DNA from: UBA1660 sp964462035
Lineage (GTDB): Bacteria > Myxococcota_A > Polyangia > Polyangiales > Houyiibacteriaceae
NCBI GenBank assembly: GCA_964462035.1
Contig: CAYXAP010000009.1
Location: 124,001 to 188,000, forward strand
Length of the DNA: 64,000 nt
Reading direction: 5' to 3'
Shown: positions 55,534 through 64,000 of the stretch, one piece after another
How the letters are laid out: each line of letters starts with the position of its first letter
Numbering within the stretch: the stretch's first letter is position 1
Notes under the pieces: generated by a model
Seen by the model: the letters and a program-made list of their open reading frames with translations, nothing else
Database searches by the model: none
Told to the model about the DNA's origin: nothing
Position numbers and translations under genes: made by a program

Positions 55534-57006
55534 ATGACGATGGGAACGCACGACTGGGTTCGAGGACGAGCGCAGGCGACACCGGCGCGCGTCGCGATCA
55601 TCGACGCCGACACCGGCGTGGAGCTGACGTACGGAGCGCTCGACGCAGCCGCCGACCGTTTCGCGGCACGTCTCACACGAGCGGGAGTGCGCCCGGGTGA
55701 CCGGGTCGCGGCGCTCTGCCTGAACCGCGCCGAGGTCTTCGCGCTGCTCTTTGGGTGTGGCCGGATCGGCGCGACGCTCCTGCCGCTGAGCTGGCGGCTC
55801 GCGGTGCCCGAGCTCGGCGCGATCGTGGCTGATGCCCGACCCGCCTTGCTCCTTCACGACGAAGCGCATGCGGCCATGGCGCACGCGCTCGTGGCGGAGC
55901 GCCCGATGGCGATCGGTGCGATCGATGGCGACTCGGTCGCCGGTCGCGCCGACAGCGCAGGGGGCGGGCCGGGCCCAGCGATGATCCTCTACACCAGCGG
56001 TACCACCGGTCGCCCCAAGGGCGCGATGCTCCCCTGGCGACAAATCACCACCAACGCGATCAACAGCACCCTCTCGTTCGACCTACGGGCGTCGGACCGT
56101 TGTCTGGCGTTTCTCCCGCTCTTTCACACCGGTGGGCTCAACTGTCTGGCGACGCCGCTGCTCTGGCGTGGCGGCGCCGTGGTCAGCACACCGCGCTTCG
56201 ACCCCGAGCAGGCGCTGACCGTGATGCACGAGCATCGGGTCTCCACGATCATCGCCGTGCCGACCATGTTCGACATGCTCTTCGAGAACGGGCTCGAGGA
56301 GCGGCGACCGCCGTCGCTGCGCCTGCTGCTCTGCGGTGGCGCGCCCTGTCCCGACGCGCTCCTCGATCGGGCGCACGCAGCGGGCTTCGCGATGCAGCAG
56401 GGCTATGGACTCACCGAGGCGGGTCCGAACCTCTTCACCGGGAGCCCGCTCGAAGGACCGGACCGGCTAGGCACCGTCGGACGACCGAGCATCCACGCCG
56501 AGATCGCGCTGATGCGCGACGGCGAGCGAGTCGAGGTCGGCGACGTCGGCGAGATCGTGGTGCGCGGCCCACTGGTGATGGATGGCTACTTCGAGCGGCC
56601 AGAAGCGACCGCCGAGACCATCGACGCCGAGGGCTGGCTCCACACCGGTGACCTGGCGACGCGCAGCGAGAGCGGCGTCTTCCGCGTCGTCGGCCGCAGC
56701 AAGGAGATGTTCATCTCCGGTGGCGAGAACGTGTACCCCGCCGAGGTGGAGAACGTGCTCCGCCAGCATCCGTCGATCCGCGACGCCGCGGTGGTCGGTG
56801 TCGACGATGCGCGCTGGGGCCAGGTCGGCCTCGCCGGCGTGGTCGCTCGGGGGGCGCTCGACCCGAGTGAGCTGCGACGCTGGGCGCGCGAACGGCTGGC
56901 GCCCTTCAAGGTGCCCCGTCACGTACGGCTGCTGAACGCGCTCCCGCTCAACGCGAGCGGCAAGGTGGTCAAGAGCGAGCTCGCCCGAATGCATGGAGCG
57001 CCCTGA
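55534..57006 (+). CDS. Class I adenylate-forming acyl-CoA ligase
   Basis: A 490-residue AMP-binding enzyme: MILYTSGTTGRPKGAMLPW P-loop-like motif, FLPLFHTGGLN, MQQGYGLTEAGPNLF, WLHTGDLATRSESGVFRVVGRSKEMFISGGENVYPAEVE and NASGKVVKSEL with the catalytic Lys near the C-terminus. It resembles FadD3/MenE-like acyl-CoA ligases acting on medium-chain or aromatic acids. ATG 55534 follows the kinase stop by five bases, with AAGGGG at 4 bp. It overlaps the downstream lipoprotein gene by 14 bases. Confidence 0.9.
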   Translation: MTMGTHDWVRGRAQATPARVAIIDADTGVELTYGALDAAADRFAARLTRAGVRPGDRVAALCLNRAEVFALLFGCGRIGATLLPLSWRLAVPELGAIVADARPALLLHDEAHAAMAHALVAERPMAIGAIDGDSVAGRADSAGGGPGPAMILYTSGTTGRPKGAMLPWRQITTNAINSTLSFDLRASDRCLAFLPLFHTGGLNCLATPLLWRGGAVVSTPRFDPEQALTVMHEHRVSTIIAVPTMFDMLFENGLEERRPPSLRLLLCGGAPCPDALLDRAHAAGFAMQQGYGLTEAGPNLFTGSPLEGPDRLGTVGRPSIHAEIALMRDGERVEVGDVGEIVVRGPLVMDGYFERPEATAETIDAEGWLHTGDLATRSESGVFRVVGRSKEMFISGGENVYPAEVENVLRQHPSIRDAAVVGVDDARWGQVGLAGVVARGALDPSELRRWARERLAPFKVPRHVRLLNALPLNASGKVVKSELARMHGAP

Positions 57007-57916
57007 CGACGCTCGATTTTCTGGTCGATCCATCGCACGCTTCGGCGTGGCGCGATGGCTCACCGTCGCCCTCGGAGTCGGGCTGGCCGCCTGCACCGTG
57101 GGCGACATCGATCTGACCGACCGGCCGTGTCCGTGCATCGACGGGTACCGGTGCATCGATGATCGCTGCCGGCCGGATGAGGGCTCGGATGGCGGTGCGG
57201 ACGCCGGAGACGACGACGGCGGCGCCACGGATGGGGGCGAGCGGGACGCCTTCGTCGCGGGGTCGGATGCCTTCCGAGATGGTGGCGTGCTCGGCGGATG
57301 CGAGGCCGACATCGGTCGCCGGGTTCTCTTCTGCGACGACTTCGAGCGCGACCTCGCGAGCAGCGGCTGGGCGAGCGACGCCGAGTTCGGAACGACGAGC
57401 CGAGTGGACCTCGGGGCCAGTGGCTTCGGGGCGCGGATGGAGACGACGACCTCGGCGGGGATGGCGGCCATCGACCACGCCGTGCCCGCGCGGAGCGCCG
57501 GAACGCTCTGGGTACGCGCCTGGGTTCGAGTGCCGGCGCCGACCATCGCGTCACCACTGCGCGAACGGGACGCCATCGCCGTCGGGAGCGCCACCGAGCG
57601 CAGCGTTCGCGTCATCGCAGGTGACGAGGGACGGCTGGGTCTCGAGGTCGACGGGACGATGGACGAGGCAGCCAGCGCGGCGCCGCTGGAGAGTGGCGCG
57701 TGCCTGCGGCTCGAGGTCGCGCTGGCGTCGACCACGGCCGGGAGCGCGACGCTCTACCTGGGTGACACCGAAGTCGCGCGGGTCATCGACACCCCCACGT
57801 TGCCGTCCAGCGGAAGCATCGATCGAGTGTGGACCGGGATCGTGGAGGTCGATGGACCCATCGCGCTCGAGGTCGACGACGTCGCCGTGGACGGCTCGGA
57901 GCTCGACTGCCCCTGA
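56993..57916 (+). CDS. Lipoprotein with lectin-like domain, hypothetical
   Basis: A 307-residue exported lipoprotein (signal ...GVGLAAC, lipobox). It has a short Cys-rich segment (RPCPCIDGYRCIDDRCRPDEG), an Asp/Gly-rich linker, then a ~200-residue beta-rich domain with VLFCDDFERDLASSGWASD and SGSIDRVWTGIVEVDGPIALEVDDVAVDG that resembles LamG/concanavalin A-like proteins of Myxococcota. It probably binds a surface glycan; inference only. The start overlaps the ligase gene by 14 bases. Confidence 0.72.
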   Translation: MERPDDARFSGRSIARFGVARWLTVALGVGLAACTVGDIDLTDRPCPCIDGYRCIDDRCRPDEGSDGGADAGDDDGGATDGGERDAFVAGSDAFRDGGVLGGCEADIGRRVLFCDDFERDLASSGWASDAEFGTTSRVDLGASGFGARMETTTSAGMAAIDHAVPARSAGTLWVRAWVRVPAPTIASPLRERDAIAVGSATERSVRVIAGDEGRLGLEVDGTMDEAASAAPLESGACLRLEVALASTTAGSATLYLGDTEVARVIDTPTLPSSGSIDRVWTGIVEVDGPIALEVDDVAVDGSELDCP

Positions 57917-57920
57917 GCGG

Positions 57921-58640
57921 TCAGCGGGTCCGCGTCCGCGTGTAGTGGGTGCGGTAGCTGGCATGGAGCTCATGATCCGGATGGGGAGGGCACACCGAGG
58001 TGTGCAGGTCGATCGAGAGCGTGGTCGCGCCTTCCCGCCAGCGGTGCATCTCGCGTGGGTACGCCGGCGCGCCCTGCCGGCTGGCGTCGCTCTCGGCGCC
58101 GTAGCGATCGCGGATCCACTGCACGTGCTCGGCGTACTTCTGGCGCAACTCTTCGTGCGACGCTCCGTCGGTCTCGTGGAAGCAGGTCACGCTGCACGCA
58201 AACGCGCTGAGCTGGCGCCGGCAGCGGATGTCCTCGCCGGCGAGTCGGAGCGGCGCGAGCTCGCTCCGGGTGGGTCGAGGGTCGAGCGGGAGCTCGGTGG
58301 GACAGATCGTGTCCAGGTCGACGTTGCTGAAGCCATTCGTGATGCTCACGCAGCTCCCGTCGTCCTCGCAGCGACCGGGCGCGGTCGGGAGGCGCTCGAA
58401 GACATGGTGGGTCGCCTCCCGGTCGCAGCCGAAAGGGGAGCTGGCCGAAGTCGCTGTCGGACTCGGTGGCGGGGTCGGTGTCGGACTCGGGGTCGCGGCA
58501 GGTGTCGGTGTTGGAGTCGGTGGCGCCGTCGGTGTCGGAGCGGGCGGCTTCCCCGGGTCACGAACGAGCAGCGCCCCAGCGGTGGCGAACGTCGCCACGA
58601 TGGCGAGGGCATGGGGAAGGTAGCGTCGGGTCGCCTGCAT
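57921..58640 (-). CDS. Exported Cys-rich protein with Pro-Thr linker, hypothetical
   Basis: A 239-residue protein with one N-terminal hydrophobic segment (LPHALAIVATFATAGALLV), then a Pro/Thr repeat linker (PTPTAPPTPTPTP), then a ~150-residue domain with eight Cys (GCDREATHH, GRCEDDGSCVS, DTICPTELP, DIRCRRQLSAFACSVTCFHETDG, TSVCPPH), probably disulfide-bonded in the periplasm. No family was recognised. ATG 58640 is chosen; the open frame continues to 58784 without a signal-like start. The Pro-Thr linker is coded by a simple GTCGGTGTCGG-type repeat (58450-58550). Confidence 0.65.
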   Translation of the reverse strand: MQATRRYLPHALAIVATFATAGALLVRDPGKPPAPTPTAPPTPTPTPAATPSPTPTPPPSPTATSASSPFGCDREATHHVFERLPTAPGRCEDDGSCVSITNGFSNVDLDTICPTELPLDPRPTRSELAPLRLAGEDIRCRRQLSAFACSVTCFHETDGASHEELRQKYAEHVQWIRDRYGAESDASRQGAPAYPREMHRWREGATTLSIDLHTSVCPPHPDHELHASYRTHYTRTRTR

Positions 58641-58743
58641 GGAGACCGGGACGCGCCACCGAGCGAATCGGTCTGGCGGGTGGACTGGTGCGTGACGAAG
58701 CCCACGCTTGATGGATCGGGCCCTGCGGTTCAAAGAGGAGGTC

Positions 58744-59718
58744 ATGGCGGAGACCATCCTCATCACCGGCGCGAGCGGCTTCATCGGCCGACGGCTGCGC
58801 CGCGCCCTCCTCGAACAGGGTCACGACGTCGTGGCCATTCGGCGTCCGGGCTCCCCACCGGCCGACGAAGGGCGAACCGCCGAGTCGAGCTACGACGACC
58901 TGGAGCGGCTCTCGGCCATCGTCCGGGAAGAGAAGCCGCACCGAGTCTTCCACGTGGCGGGCGTGACCAAGGGCCGGACCTACGACGACTTCGCCCGCGG
59001 CAACGTGATGCCGACGCAGAACCTGATCGCAGCGCTCGAAGCGGAGCACCCGGAGGTCTCGCGCTTCGTCCATGTGTCGTCGCTGGCCGCATACGGGCCA
59101 GCCCGACCGGGCAAGCCGCTCTGCGAAGACGACCCGCGAAAGCCCATCGAGCACTACGGCGTCAGCAAGCTCGAAGCGGAGCAGGTCGTCGAGGACGCGA
59201 AAGTGCCGTGGACCATCGTGCGGCCGAGCGGTGTCTACGGACCGGGCGACGTCGACTACCTCGAGCTCTTCAAGGCGGCGCGCAAGCGCGTGAACCTCTT
59301 CATGGGGAACAAGAAGCGTTGGTTCAGCGCGATCTACGTCGACGACCTGATCCGGGGGATCCTCGATTCCTCGACGAGCCCGAAGGCCGTGGGCAGGGGG
59401 TACTTCTTCGCCGACGACGAGCCGACCACCTGGGAGCGCTTCCAGGCGAAGATCGTGGACACCGTTGGGAAACGGGCCGTGACCGTGGACATCGGTGACC
59501 GGATCGTCGGAGTGGCGGGTGTCTTCGGTGAGCTCGCGACTCGGCTCGACGGGAAGCCGCGGCTACTCAACCGCCAGAAGGCGCGGATGAACTACCAGGA
59601 CGCCTGGACGTGCTCCGGGGCGCGAGCGCGTGAGGACTTCGGGTTCGAGTGCGAGGTCGGCCATGCCGAGGGCATCCGTCGCACCCACGAGTGGTACCGC
59701 GACAACGGCTGGTACTGA
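58744..59718 (+). CDS. NAD-dependent epimerase/dehydratase, extended SDR
   Basis: A 324-residue extended short-chain dehydrogenase. TILITGASGFIGRRLRRALLEQGHDVVAIRR is the NAD-binding Gly motif, the catalytic pair is Tyr138 and Lys142 in HYGVSKLEAE, and RPSGVYGPGD is the usual substrate-site block. GAGGAGGTC lies just upstream of ATG 58744. It would act on a nucleotide sugar, sterol-like or other hydroxyl/keto substrate; no sugar-biosynthesis cluster is adjacent. It is followed 64 bp later by the aldehyde dehydrogenase gene. Confidence 0.88.
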   Translation: MAETILITGASGFIGRRLRRALLEQGHDVVAIRRPGSPPADEGRTAESSYDDLERLSAIVREEKPHRVFHVAGVTKGRTYDDFARGNVMPTQNLIAALEAEHPEVSRFVHVSSLAAYGPARPGKPLCEDDPRKPIEHYGVSKLEAEQVVEDAKVPWTIVRPSGVYGPGDVDYLELFKAARKRVNLFMGNKKRWFSAIYVDDLIRGILDSSTSPKAVGRGYFFADDEPTTWERFQAKIVDTVGKRAVTVDIGDRIVGVAGVFGELATRLDGKPRLLNRQKARMNYQDAWTCSGARAREDFGFECEVGHAEGIRRTHEWYRDNGWY

Positions 59719-59782
59719 TCGGGTCACGGGTCGCGGTGGCGATTGCCGTTGACGGACCGGGCTCGCCGCGGTCCGATGGGGC

Positions 59783-61153
59783 ATGCAGAAGACCATCTCG
59801 CCCATCGACGGAAGTGTCGTCGCCGAGCTCGCCTACCACGAGCCCGCGGCGGTCGATGCGATCCTGGACCGAGCCCGAACGGCGCAGCGCGCGTGGCGCC
59901 GCCAGCCACTCGAGGCGCGCGCCGCGGCCGTGGCCGCGTTCACAGACGCGGTGGTCGCCAAGAAGGACGTGCTCGCCGAGGAGCTGACCCGGCAGATGGG
60001 TCGGCCGCTCGGGCAGACGCCAGGGGAGATCGGCGGGTTCGAAGACCGGGCGAAGACGATGATTCGGTTGGCGCCGGAGGCGCTCGCCCCGCTCGAGCCG
60101 GGGCCCAAGGAAGGGTTCACGCGATACATCACCCGCGAGCCGCTCGGGGTCGTGCTGGTGCTGGCTCCGTGGAACTACCCCTACCTGACGGCGGTGAACG
60201 CGATCGTGCCGGCGCTCCTCGCCGGGAACGCCGTGGTGTTGAAGCACTCCGATCAGACGCCGCTGGTCGCAGAGCGGTTGGCAGAGGCGGCCGCAGCGAC
60301 GTTGCCGAAGGGGCTGCTCGCGTCGTTGGTGGCGACGCACGAGACGATCGCGAAGGTGGTCGGCGATTCTCGGGTGGACCACGTGTGCTTCACCGGATCG
60401 GTGGAGGGAGGTCGCGCGGTGCATCGAGCGGCGGCGGAACGCTTCATCGCGACCGGACTCGAGCTGGGCGGCAAGGACCCGGCGTACGTCGCGGCGGACG
60501 CGGACCTCGACTTCACGGTGCCCAACGTGGTGGACGGCGCGTTCTTCAACTCGGGCCAGTCGTGCTGCGGGATCGAGCGGGTGTACGTTCACGAGTCGGT
60601 CTACGACCGCTTCGTGGAGTCGTTCGTCGAGGCGACGAAGGCGTACGTGCTCGGTGACCCGATGGACGCAGCGACGACCTTGGGGCCCGTGGCGCGGGCG
60701 CGGAGCGCAGCGGCGATCCAAGCGCAGATCGACGCGGCCGTGGAGGCAGGCGCGGTGGCACACATCCAGTCGCCCTACCCCGGCGCGGATCGCGGGCCGG
60801 CGTACCTCGGGCCGCAGGTGCTGACCGCGGTGGACCACTCGATGACGATCATGAGCGAGGAGACCTTCGGGCCCGTCGTCGGGATCCAGAAGGTGGCGAG
60901 CGACGACGAGGCCGTGCGACTGATGAACGACAGCGCCTACGGACTCACTGCGTCGATCTGGACCCCCGACCTCTCGAAGGCCCAGAAGCTCGGGGGCGAG
61001 CTCGAGACGGGCACGGTCTTCATGAACCGCTGCGACTATCTCGACCCGGAGCTCGCCTGGGTCGGCGTGAAGGACTCCGGCCGCGGCGCGACCCTCTCCA
61101 AGGTCGGCTTCGAGTACCTCACCCGCCCCAAGAGCTTCCACCTCCGCCACTAG
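59783..61153 (+). CDS. Aldehyde dehydrogenase
   Basis: A 456-residue ALDH superfamily enzyme: LAPWNYPYLTAVNAIVPALLAGNAVVLKHSDQTP (cofactor), FTGSVEGG, the general base Glu in LELGGKDPAYV, the catalytic Cys261 in FFNSGQSCCG, and SEETFGPVVGIQKV. It oxidises an aldehyde to the acid with NAD(P). Within this window it could consume aldehydes produced by P450 or alpha-dioxygenase chemistry, which is inference. It may be cotranscribed with the epimerase gene. Confidence 0.92.
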   Translation: MQKTISPIDGSVVAELAYHEPAAVDAILDRARTAQRAWRRQPLEARAAAVAAFTDAVVAKKDVLAEELTRQMGRPLGQTPGEIGGFEDRAKTMIRLAPEALAPLEPGPKEGFTRYITREPLGVVLVLAPWNYPYLTAVNAIVPALLAGNAVVLKHSDQTPLVAERLAEAAAATLPKGLLASLVATHETIAKVVGDSRVDHVCFTGSVEGGRAVHRAAAERFIATGLELGGKDPAYVAADADLDFTVPNVVDGAFFNSGQSCCGIERVYVHESVYDRFVESFVEATKAYVLGDPMDAATTLGPVARARSAAAIQAQIDAAVEAGAVAHIQSPYPGADRGPAYLGPQVLTAVDHSMTIMSEETFGPVVGIQKVASDDEAVRLMNDSAYGLTASIWTPDLSKAQKLGGELETGTVFMNRCDYLDPELAWVGVKDSGRGATLSKVGFEYLTRPKSFHLRH

Positions 61154-61218
61154 AGCACCGCGAGACTCGGCCCACGAACACGACAGGGCTCATCATCCGG
61201 CGGCATCTCGCCGCGCCT

Positions 61219-61806
61219 TCAGGCGGCGGTGGGGTGGTGGCGAGTGGGGCGGCGGCGGAGCTCGTAGGTGTGCTGGTGCTCCGTCCGGACGTCGCCGGTG
61301 TCGGGGTCAGTCAACCAGACCATGGCGAGCTTCTCGGGGACCTTGATGGTGCTGGGAGCCTCGTAGGTACCGAAGACGAAGTCCCAGATGGGCGAGGTGA
61401 CGCCGTGGTTGGCGCTCGGGTTCACGAAGTGATGGTGGAAGTGATGCCGTCGAGCCCAGCGGCCGTACGCGCCGATGCCGGGATGAACGTGCTCGAGCCG
61501 GTGCAGGAGCTCGTAGCAGAGGTAGAAGCCCGCGAGCCCCAAGGCGTACGCGAGACCGGGCCCGAAACCCGCGAGCCAGATGGCTGGTGGCGCGACGAGC
61601 GCCAACGCGATGCTGAAGGCTGCCCCCTTCTTCCACGCCGGTGCGAAGTAGTCGCCCTGGCTGTGGTGAGCGGTGTGCTCCTTCGAGAAGAGGTTCCCGC
61701 GGAAGCGTCGGTCATGACCGGCCCAGCGGTGGATGCAGTACTCGAGAAGGGACCAAGTGAGCACGCCGAGAGCGGCGGCGATCACGATGGCGAGGATCGG
61801 GGACAT
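61219..61806 (-). CDS. Fatty acid hydroxylase/sterol desaturase family membrane protein
   Basis: A 195-residue membrane protein with four hydrophobic segments and the His boxes of the di-iron hydroxylase superfamily: YCIHRWAGHD, KEHTAHHSQGDYF, LLHRLEHVHPG and ARRHHFHHHFVNPSANHG. It hydroxylates or desaturates a lipid in the inner membrane. ATG 61806 starts eight bases after the tetR stop, so the two form an operon. An in-frame ATG at 61845 would overlap tetR and is less likely. The final ~25 residues are His/Arg-rich. Confidence 0.87.
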   Translation of the reverse strand: MSPILAIVIAAALGVLTWSLLEYCIHRWAGHDRRFRGNLFSKEHTAHHSQGDYFAPAWKKGAAFSIALALVAPPAIWLAGFGPGLAYALGLAGFYLCYELLHRLEHVHPGIGAYGRWARRHHFHHHFVNPSANHGVTSPIWDFVFGTYEAPSTIKVPEKLAMVWLTDPDTGDVRTEHQHTYELRRRPTRHHPTAA

Positions 61807-61813
61807 GGTCAGC

Positions 61814-62521
61814 TCAACGGGGAAAGGGTTGGGGTAGCGCGGCATCCAGCGCTTCGATCGAAGCGCCCCAGCCGCGGAGGATCAGCCGCGCCGTCTCGAA
61901 GGCGATGCGGTCGGTGTGAATCAGGTCCGGCGCCATGCGTGCTTGCTTGCGCAGCTGCAGGGCACCGTGGAACGCGGAGAAGAGGAGCATCGCGCGCTCG
62001 GCAGCAGTGTCCGGCGTCGCGGGTTCCGCCGGTCGCAGCGCTCCCTCCCGGCCCGCCGCCTCGAGCGCGACCGCGAGCGGCGAGAGCGCACCGATCATCG
62101 CGTGCATGACCTTGGCCGCTTCGGCGTTGTCCGGGAGCAACACGCGCGGGTCACCGATCATCACCGCGATGATCTGGAAGCCATGGTCGTCACCCGTCGC
62201 GAACGCGTGGTAGGCGCGAACCTGCGCTCCGATGCGCGCCAACGGCGACGCCCCGGCATCGTCGGCCTCGGCGATGCGCTCGCGCAGCTCGCCGATCACT
62301 CGCTCGGCCACCGCGGCCAAGAGCGCATCCTTGGAGTCGAAGTAGCGATAGAGCGCACCCGGCGTGTAGTCGGCGAGCTCCGCGACCTTCTTGATCGAGA
62401 GCTCGTCGACTCCGTCCTCGACCGCGACCTGAACGGCTGCCTCGACGATTCGCTCGAGGTTCGCCGCACGCCGCCGGGCGCGCGGGGACTTCTTGGGCTT
62501 GGCGACTTCCTTGCGACTCAC
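61814..62521 (-). CDS. TetR-family regulator of the fatty acid hydroxylase operon
   Basis: A 235-residue TetR regulator. The N-terminus is basic (KPKKSPRARRRAANLERIVEAAVQVAVEDG), then the helix-turn-helix ELSIKKVAELADYTPGALYRYFDSKDALLAAVAERV. The ligand domain is unassigned. The start is a GTG at 62521; the nearest upstream ATG is stopped after five codons. A palindrome with TTTAC/GTAAA arms at 62531-62545 lies 10 bp upstream and is a likely autoregulatory site. It probably represses itself and the hydroxylase gene in response to a fatty acid or membrane signal (inference). Confidence 0.9.
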   Translation of the reverse strand: MSRKEVAKPKKSPRARRRAANLERIVEAAVQVAVEDGVDELSIKKVAELADYTPGALYRYFDSKDALLAAVAERVIGELRERIAEADDAGASPLARIGAQVRAYHAFATGDDHGFQIIAVMIGDPRVLLPDNAEAAKVMHAMIGALSPLAVALEAAGREGALRPAEPATPDTAAERAMLLFSAFHGALQLRKQARMAPDLIHTDRIAFETARLILRGWGASIEALDAALPQPFPR

Positions 62522-62530
62522 TCTTATTTT

Positions 62531-62545
62531 GTAAACGCCATTTAC
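62531..62545. promoter_or_regulatory. GTAAA-N5-TTTAC operator-like palindrome
   Basis: The 15-bp stretch GTAAACGCCATTTAC has perfect five-base arms and two further symmetric positions. It lies 10 bp before the TetR start and 75 bp before the divergent beta-propeller gene, in the only AT-rich patch of this interval. This fits a TetR-family operator that can control both directions. Confidence 0.55.
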
Positions 62546-62619
62546 GCTCCGCGCAAGGGCACGACTGAGAATTCTGAATTCCTCTGGAAGAACGGAGGCT
62601 TTGGACCGACCATCGGCCC

Positions 62620-63432
62620 ATGAGCCAAGGGCGAGTAGTACGCACCGCGTGGGGTTCCCCCAACGAAGACGAGCCGTGCGAGGGCACGGGGAGCGTGTGG
62701 GCGATCGCGAGTTGGCGAGGTCGGCTTCTCGGCCGCTGCATGAAGGGGCTCGCCGAGCGGAGCGCTGGCACTTGGCGTCTGACCGTCCCGATGTCCCGGC
62801 CGCAGACCTGGGCGACCGACGGCCACGAGCTGGTGCTCTGCCAGGGCGAAGGGCTGGCCAAGCTCTCGGACGACGGCCGATCGCTCGAGCCGGCCTACCC
62901 CATCCCGGCGAGCACGCTCCACTGCAGCGGTCAGGGTTGGCTCGCGGCGGGCAAGGGCGGCGCCTTCTGGGCGCGCACCGGCACCGGCCCGTGGACCGAG
63001 TACGCGCGCATCCACTCGGACGCATCGATCATGGAGCTCGCCCTCGGCGGCTCGGTCGCCTACGCGCTCGACGGCAAGAGCCAGATCTGGCGAAACGATG
63101 GCCAGGACTGGGTCCAGGAACCCAAGCCACCGGGCACCCCCATGCTCTTCTGCATGCATGCGACACCGGATCGCGCTTGGGCCGCCGGTGACGACGGCTG
63201 CATCCTCATGCGCGGCCCGAACGGCTGGCAGCGGCTCTCGGTCGAGACCTCCGGCGGCTTCTCCAACTTCGCCTTCGCCGCGGGCTACCTCTGGGTCTGC
63301 GGAAGCGCCGGCGCCTGGTACTCGGCCGACGGATTCACGTTCCAGCAGGTCCCGATCGACGGCCCGCGCGGAAACATCTACTGCGCGCACGAGAGCGACG
63401 GGGCCGTCTTCCTCGGCGGTGACATCTTCTGA
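62620..63432 (+). CDS. Beta-propeller protein (BNR/YCF48-like repeats)
   Basis: A 270-residue soluble protein with recurrent strand-turn units: SVWAIASWRGRLLGRC, QTWATDGHELVLCQGEGLAKLSDDGRS, GQGWLAAGKGGAFWARTG, VAYALDGKSQIWRNDGQDW, DRAWAAGDDGCILMRGPNGWQRL and GYLWVCGSAGAWYSADGFTF. The W-A-A-G-D-D-G type ends fit BNR/YCF48-like propeller blades, and the chain could form a six- or seven-blade fold. No signal peptide is seen. It is divergent from the tetR gene and may share its operator. Confidence 0.72.
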   Translation: MSQGRVVRTAWGSPNEDEPCEGTGSVWAIASWRGRLLGRCMKGLAERSAGTWRLTVPMSRPQTWATDGHELVLCQGEGLAKLSDDGRSLEPAYPIPASTLHCSGQGWLAAGKGGAFWARTGTGPWTEYARIHSDASIMELALGGSVAYALDGKSQIWRNDGQDWVQEPKPPGTPMLFCMHATPDRAWAAGDDGCILMRGPNGWQRLSVETSGGFSNFAFAAGYLWVCGSAGAWYSADGFTFQQVPIDGPRGNIYCAHESDGAVFLGGDIF

Positions 63433-63484
63433 GCTCACCCAAGCAGGGGACGCGCCCTCGCCCGGCCACTGCTAGCTTGGTGCC

Positions 63485-64000
63485 GTGCGCCAGTGCCTCC
63501 TCGTCGCGTCGATCCTCGCCCTCTCGTCGTGCAGCGAACCGTCGACCGACGACGACGGCGTCCCGACGGACGGTGGACCAGCGTCCGACGCGCCCGCCGA
63601 TCCCCCGCCTCCCATCGACCTCTCGCGCTGCCCCGGCGGCGAGGCCCCCGACCTCGAGAGCTGCACGGCCGGAGTGTTCCACGCCGACTGCGGAGGCACC
63701 GGCGACCCGGCCCTGGCGTGCTCGACACAGAACTGCAAGTGGTTCGCCGGGGGCTGCCCCGCGACCAACTACCGTCCGATCGACTGCCCGCTCGGCGACC
63801 CCTTCTGTGTCCCGACCGACGACGGCCTGTGGCCCTACGCCAGCGGCTCGTTCGACATCACCTTCCCGTCGAACATGTGCGATCAGGTCGACCTGATCGG
63901 CGACGCGATCGTGACCGCGACCTCCGGCCCTACCCTCGACGTCCGCATCGACCCGACCGTCACCGGCTCGGAGAACATCACGCTCGACTGCGACCGCGTC
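63485..64000 (+). CDS. Cys-rich lipoprotein, truncated by the window end
   Basis: The frame is open from the GTG at 63485 to the end of the window (172 codons, no stop). The start VRQCLLVASILALSSCSEP is a lipoprotein signal with lipobox LSSC, followed by an Asp/Pro-rich linker. The mature part is Cys-rich (RCPGGEAPDLESC, HADCGG, ACSTQNCKWFAGGCP, DCPLGDPFCVPTDDG) and ends in a beta-rich stretch. This resembles other large Myxococcota surface lipoproteins, but no family was recognised. Confidence 0.7.
   Translation, partial: MRQCLLVASILALSSCSEPSTDDDGVPTDGGPASDAPADPPPPIDLSRCPGGEAPDLESCTAGVFHADCGGTGDPALACSTQNCKWFAGGCPATNYRPIDCPLGDPFCVPTDDGLWPYASGSFDITFPSNMCDQVDLIGDAIVTATSGPTLDVRIDPTVTGSENITLDCDRV

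Overview
The window is uniformly GC-rich, densely packed and free of insertion sequences, integrases, CRISPR arrays, rRNA or recognisable tRNA genes. Several traits point to Myxococcota, most like the Polyangia/Sandaracinaceae side (inference from family content, not from a search): two large lipoproteins with repeated Asp/Cys MopTM-type motifs, a MYXO-CTERM-like tail on an exported esterase, three Ser/Thr protein kinases of different architecture, a DUF1588/DUF1552 exported pair, and many lipobox proteins followed by Asp/Gly/Pro-rich linkers.

Layout. 1-108 is the tail of an RCC1-type protein. 95-5657 (minus) is a complete, tightly overlapping urease operon ureD-A-B-C-E-F-G plus a nickel-permease-like gene; the nickel ligands of UreC are all present. 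5828-8868 is a haem-motif DUF1592/DUF1588 lipoprotein plus a Tat-exported DUF1552 protein. 9122-11317 is an alpha-dioxygenase-like haem protein carrying a ten-His insertion. A ~180 bp nested inverted repeat separates it from a TPR/2-oxoglutarate dioxygenase fusion (11459-14350). 14427-15545 is a radical SAM protein. 15549-17509 (minus) is a three-gene unit: YbjN/CesT-like small protein, two-helix membrane protein, caspase-like His/Cys protease candidate. 17616-20847 is a divergent pair of a winged-helix protein and a soluble Ser/Thr kinase. 20950-26875 holds an acyl-CoA synthetase, an alkyltransferase-like protein, an ankyrin protein, an OPT transporter and a hotdog thioesterase.

26909-28346 is a divergent EF-Tu paralogue preceded by a possible leader peptide and a clear hairpin-plus-T terminator, suggesting attenuation. 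28390-37692 contains the two MopTM lipoproteins, DUF4202, a cytochrome P450, a WD40-like protein, a CoA-binding protein and acyl-CoA thioesterase II. 37696-39997 is a membrane protein/transmembrane kinase pair, divergent from a TetR-acyl-CoA dehydrogenase operon (40101-42672) across two palindromic operators 22 bp apart. 43636-47980 holds an orphan protein, a single-chain protein with two complete radical SAM modules, and a membrane protein. 48218-53782 has a lipase-like lipoprotein, a beta-barrel protein with a hexanucleotide repeat, a PhaR-like regulator and a PHB-depolymerase-like esterase. 53858-64000 has a PEGA-type kinase with a VNTR-like linker, an acyl-CoA ligase, lipoproteins, an NAD-dependent epimerase, an aldehyde dehydrogenase, a TetR-fatty acid hydroxylase operon with an operator, a beta-propeller protein and a truncated lipoprotein.

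Taken together the genes suggest nitrogen scavenging through urease, extensive fatty-acid/acyl-CoA chemistry (two ligases, dehydrogenase, two thioesterases, alpha-dioxygenase, P450, ALDH, hydroxylase), polymer scavenging, and a large signalling and surface-lipoprotein repertoire. The most promising candidates for undescribed biology are the YbjN/two-helix/caspase-like operon, the tandem radical SAM enzyme, the EF-Tu paralogue with its leader, and the His-rich alpha-dioxygenase.
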